From Chitinophagaceae bacterium (lineage in GTDB: Bacteria; Bacteroidota; Bacteroidia; Chitinophagales; Chitinophagaceae), in assembly GCA_025924755.1 (NCBI GenBank), contig JAICHT010000171.1, positions 1 through 7,507 of the forward strand: a DNA stretch of 7,507 nt. The letters are read 5' to 3'. Positions within the stretch are counted from its first letter, which is position 1. The number at the start of each line of letters is the position of its first letter. The notes under the pieces were generated by a model. It saw only the letters and a program-made list of their open reading frames with translations, ran no database searches and was not told where the DNA came from. A program made the translations under genes and the position numbers. This document shows positions 4,854 through 7,507 of this stretch, piece by piece.

Positions 4854-5918
4854 TCAATCCTGCTTCGCCATTTTTTCCGCATTTTCTGCAAACTGAAGCG
4901 CATCAATCAACTCGTCTATATTACCGTTTAATACATCCTGCAAATTGTAAAGAGTTAATCCTATGCGATGGTCTGTAACCCGGCCTTGCGGAAAATTATA
5001 CGTGCGAACTTTAGCGCTCCGGTCGCCGGTGCTTACCAGGCTTTTACGATGGCGGGAGATTTCTTCTTCCTGCTTACGCACCTGCTCTTCGTACAGCCGG
5101 GTGCGTAGCATATTCATGGCTTTTTCGCGGTTGCCCAACTGGCTTCTTTCCGTTTGACACATTACTACCGTGCCGGTAGGTATATGGGTGAGCAATACTT
5201 TTGTTTCCACCTTATTTACGTTTTGGCCTCCCGCGCCGCCGCTTCGGGCTGTTTCCATTTTTACATCGCTTTCTTTTAGTTCAAAATCTATTTCTTCGGC
5301 TTCGGGCATTACCGCTACGGTAGCGGCGCTGGTATGCACCCGGCCACTGGTTTCCGTATCAGGCACCCGCTGCACCCGGTGTACGCCGCTTTCAAACTTC
5401 AGCGTGCCATATACATCTTCGCCTATTACCTCCAACTGCGCCTCTTTATATCCGCCTACCGTTCCTTCATTTTCGCTCAGCAAAGCCGTTTTCCAGCCTT
5501 TTCCTTCGCAATAGCGCAAGTACATCCGCAGCAGATCGCCGGCAAACAAACTGGCCTCGTCGCCACCGGTGCCGGCCCGTATTTCTATAATGGCATTTTT
5601 TTCATCTTGCGGATCTTTAGGAATCAACATCTGGCGGATATCGCTTTCCATCTGCAATTTTTTTTCTTCAGCTTCCGGAAGTTCCACTTTAGCCAGTTCT
5701 CTCATTTCCTCGTCATCGCCGTTCAGCGCTTCTTTATAAAAGTCAATATCATCCAGTACTTTTTTGTAAGCAGTATAGGCATTTACAAGCTTTTCCAGGC
5801 TGCGGTATTCCTTACTGTATTGACCAAATTTTTTATTATCGGCAATAATGGATGGGTTGGTAAGGGCCACGCCTATTTCATCAAAACGGGCTTTAATAGC
5901 TTCAAGTTTATCTAACAT
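4854..5918 (-). CDS. prfA: Peptide chain release factor 1
   Basis: RF1 recognises UAA and UAG in the ribosomal A site and triggers release of the finished protein. The 354-residue length is normal. The catalytic GGQ is at residues 230-232 within ARSGGAGGQNVNKVET; its glutamine is the usual methylation site. The codon-reading motif is P-x-T: PDT at 186-188, after GVHRVQRV and before ETSGRVHTSAAT. This assigns the protein to RF1 and not RF2, which has SPF. GTGGDEASLFAGDL (116-129) is another family hallmark. The N-terminal ~95 residues form the helical domain. The start at 5916-5918 is supported by a TAATTTTG box 17 bp upstream. It is divergent from the amidohydrolase gene, with no operon partner in the window such as prmC. 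Confidence 0.98.
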   Translation of the reverse strand: MLDKLEAIKARFDEIGVALTNPSIIADNKKFGQYSKEYRSLEKLVNAYTAYKKVLDDIDFYKEALNGDDEEMRELAKVELPEAEEKKLQMESDIRQMLIPKDPQDEKNAIIEIRAGTGGDEASLFAGDLLRMYLRYCEGKGWKTALLSENEGTVGGYKEAQLEVIGEDVYGTLKFESGVHRVQRVPDTETSGRVHTSAATVAVMPEAEEIDFELKESDVKMETARSGGAGGQNVNKVETKVLLTHIPTGTVVMCQTERSQLGNREKAMNMLRTRLYEEQVRKQEEEISRHRKSLVSTGDRSAKVRTYNFPQGRVTDHRIGLTLYNLQDVLNGNIDELIDALQFAENAEKMAKQD

Positions 5919-5934
5919 GGTAAAAATTGGTTGG

Positions 5935-5942
5935 CAAAATTA
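5935..5942 (-). promoter_or_regulatory. prfA promoter, -7 box TAATTTTG
   Basis: On the minus strand this is a perfect TAnnTTTG match, predicting a leader of only about ten bases before the prfA ATG. No exact TTG is found about 20 bases further upstream. Confidence 0.5.
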
Positions 5943-5947
5943 AAAGA

Positions 5948-5975
5948 TTTGTCAGCCACTAACGGCGTATTTTAG
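5948..5975 (+). promoter_or_regulatory. Possible amidohydrolase-gene promoter (TTTG, 16 bp, TATTTTAG)
   Basis: TTTG (5948-5951) and TATTTTAG (5968-5975, one mismatch to TAnnTTTG) are separated by 16 bases, shorter than usual. The box ends seven bases before the ATG at 5983. If real, this promoter lies back to back with that of prfA in a 64-bp space. Confidence 0.3.
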
Positions 5976-5982
5976 AGCTAAG

Positions 5983-7143
5983 ATGCGTTATCGAAAACTT
6001 AAAGCGGCTAAAATTTTTAACGGGGTTGAATTTTTAGATGAAAACCAGGTGCTGATTGTAACGGAAAATGGAATAGTAGAGAAAATAACTTCGCAGGCAG
6101 ACGCAGGGGACGATGTGGAATTATTGGATGGAATACTGACGCCCGGATTCATCAACTGCCATTGCCATATTGAGCTAAGCCATATGAAAGATGTCATTCC
6201 ACCGTATACCGGCCTGGTTGATTTCTTACTGGCAGTGATTAAAAACCGAAGTACGGAAGCCGAACAAATTGAAGAAAGCATTGCCGCTGCCGAAGAAGAA
6301 ATGTATGCGAATGGTATAGTAGGCGTGGCAGACATTTGCAATACGCCGTATGCAATAGCTGTTAAAAAACAAAGCAGCCTACGTTGGCACAACCTGGTAG
6401 AAGTCATCAATTTACATGATAGCAATTTAGAAAAGCAACTGGCGCATTATAATGCAGTATTGGATCAATATCAATCTTTGCCGGGCAATAGTGTATTAAC
6501 GCCGCATGCGCCTTATACGGTAAGTGCGGCCACGTATAAAGCAATCAATGCGGCAACGGCTAATCAAATCATTTCCATACATAACCAGGAGACCGAAGCG
6601 GAAGCTGAATTATTTCAAAAAGGTACCGGCAATTTTTTGAAACTATATGCGCAGTTTGGAAGCCACCAGTCTCCGTTTGCAGTAAGCAGCACTTCCAGCC
6701 TGCAAACGTACTTGCCTTACTTTACCAACGGACAAACAGTATTGCTGGTGCACAATACTTTTATTACAGAAGATGATATTTTGTTTGCAAAAGAGCATGC
6801 AGAAAAGCATGGGTTGACCCTAGTATATTGTTTATGCCCGAACGCCAACAAGTATATCGAAAATGCAATGCCTCCTGTCGAATTGTTGATGAAGCATGAT
6901 TGCCATATCGTATTAGGTACCGATAGTTACAGCAGCAACTGGCAATTAAATATAGCATCCGAAATAAAAACATTATTAACTGCATTTCCGAAATTATCAT
7001 TGGAGGCCGTTTTGAAATGGGCTACTTACAATGGCGCCGTTGCCATGCAGTGGCATGATATGCTTGGAAGTTTTGAAAAAGGAAAAAAGCCTGGTGTAGT
7101 AGTATTGGATGAAAAGAAATTTACATCTCAACGGATTGTTTAA
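5983..7143 (+). CDS. Metal-dependent amidohydrolase, SsnA/MtaD-like deaminase group
   Basis: The gene encodes a complete 386-residue cytoplasmic enzyme of the amidohydrolase superfamily (TIM barrel, mononuclear metal site). Visible metal and catalytic positions are HCH at 60-62 in TPGFINCHCHIELSH, His200 with Glu203 (SIHNQET), His257 (LLVHNTFITEDD) and Asp314 (LGTDSYSSNWQL). HAPYTVS (175-181) and CPNANKYI (285-292) are further marks of the branch that deaminates adenosine- or guanine-like compounds (MTA/SAH, aminodeoxyfutalosine, guanine) or dechlorinates triazines. The N-terminal ~50 residues and the short C-terminal strand region form the small beta domain typical of the group. The substrate cannot be fixed from sequence, and no menaquinone (mqn) or methionine-salvage gene is adjacent. 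The C-terminus ends soon after PGVVVLD, which is normal. Its TAA overlaps the recO stop from the other strand. Confidence 0.9.
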   Translation: MRYRKLKAAKIFNGVEFLDENQVLIVTENGIVEKITSQADAGDDVELLDGILTPGFINCHCHIELSHMKDVIPPYTGLVDFLLAVIKNRSTEAEQIEESIAAAEEEMYANGIVGVADICNTPYAIAVKKQSSLRWHNLVEVINLHDSNLEKQLAHYNAVLDQYQSLPGNSVLTPHAPYTVSAATYKAINAATANQIISIHNQETEAEAELFQKGTGNFLKLYAQFGSHQSPFAVSSTSSLQTYLPYFTNGQTVLLVHNTFITEDDILFAKEHAEKHGLTLVYCLCPNANKYIENAMPPVELLMKHDCHIVLGTDSYSSNWQLNIASEIKTLLTAFPKLSLEAVLKWATYNGAVAMQWHDMLGSFEKGKKPGVVVLDEKKFTSQRIV

Positions 7144-7507
7144 CTCATAATATCCCGCATTACGGGCAGGGTGCGCAGGGTGCCAAAATCGGGCAGGTGC
7201 AATGCATAGTAACTTTCATAAGCACTAAGTAGTTTTCTTCGAAAGTCGCGGTTCAGGTGCAGTTCCTCCAGGTCGGCAGGCTGCCTTGTTTTTAATATAT
7301 ACGAGGTTACTTCTGCTTCTTTACCTTCTATATAGTTGGCATGTCCGGGTGGGTTGGATACAAAAGTACCTTCTTCCAAATCTAAATAATGCTGTTGCTC
7401 CGAATATTCATCACTAATACTGAAACCAAAAAAACCGGCTAAATGCAACGCAAAAAAAAGTGGAAAGTTGGCAGTAACCGTATCGCTGGCAGCATCCAAA
7501 TGCAATA
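7140..7507 (-). CDS. recO: DNA repair protein RecO, C-terminal part (5' end outside window)
   Basis: RecO works with RecR (and RecF) to load RecA on SSB-coated single-stranded DNA in recombinational repair. Only the last ~121 residues are present; the frame is open to the right edge, so the real start lies beyond the window. The visible part has the RecO C-terminal pattern: NFPLFFALHLAGFFGF (13-28 of the visible part), a hydrophilic stretch leading to LDLEEGTFV, a conserved-looking PPGHANYIEG, and the closing RRKLLSAYESYYALHLPDFGTLRT. There is no cysteine in this part, so it lacks the zinc-binding cysteines found in some RecO proteins. Its stop (7140-7142) overlaps the amidohydrolase stop in a tail-to-tail arrangement. 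Confidence 0.88.
   Translation of the reverse strand, partial: LHLDAASDTVTANFPLFFALHLAGFFGFSISDEYSEQQHYLDLEEGTFVSNPPGHANYIEGKEAEVTSYILKTRQPADLEELHLNRDFRRKLLSAYESYYALHLPDFGTLRTLPVMRDIMS

Noticed and set aside
5334..5915. Open frame of 193 codons on the plus strand inside prfA
   Set aside because: It lies entirely antisense to an unambiguous RF1 gene. Its product is Phe/Ile/Gln-rich, as expected from reading the other strand of acidic, Lys-rich coding sequence.
5988..6425. Minus-strand frame of 145 codons inside the amidohydrolase gene
   Set aside because: The plus-strand frame has the full metal-site motifs; the minus-strand product is Ser/Cys-rich with no domain.

Overview
The window looks like ordinary chromosomal DNA from a member of the Bacteroidota, most likely a chitinophagaceae-like soil or freshwater bacterium. 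The reasons are the protein styles of SerRS, RF1, GcvH and RecO, the moderate-to-low GC, the short leaders, and several promoter boxes of the Bacteroidota type (TAnnTTTG). The genus assignment is inference. No mobile-element enzyme, CRISPR array, rRNA or tRNA was found.

Layout, left to right. (1) 1-833 is the 3' part of a POT-family (proton-coupled peptide) transporter gene. (2) 834-1878 is an AT-rich islet. It holds a small lipoprotein gene, a small three-helix membrane protein gene, a large imperfect hairpin, and a second copy of the last ~35 bp of the transporter gene. (3) 1879-3156 (minus) is serS. A 69-bp divergent promoter region separates it from a conserved-looking 114-residue protein of unknown function (3226-3570). 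(4) gcvH (3683-4060) has its own promoter and a good terminator, and is followed by a VanZ-like membrane protein gene (4141-4518). (5) 4519-4853 has no long gene. It begins with a perfect hairpin and carries a cluster of CTACA/TGTAG half-sites. (6) prfA (4854-5918, minus) is divergent from a metal-dependent amidohydrolase/deaminase gene (5983-7143). (7) The 3' part of recO (minus) runs in from the right edge, and its stop codon overlaps the amidohydrolase stop.

Most genes are single-gene housekeeping units: translation (serS, prfA), glycine cleavage/lipoyl carrier (gcvH) and recombination repair (recO). They do not form one pathway. The parts that are not routine are the islet at 797-1867, bounded by direct copies of the transporter's 3' end, and the 335-bp interval between the VanZ-like gene and prfA. 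I did not find a clear new multi-gene system. Those two places are where unexplained structure lies.
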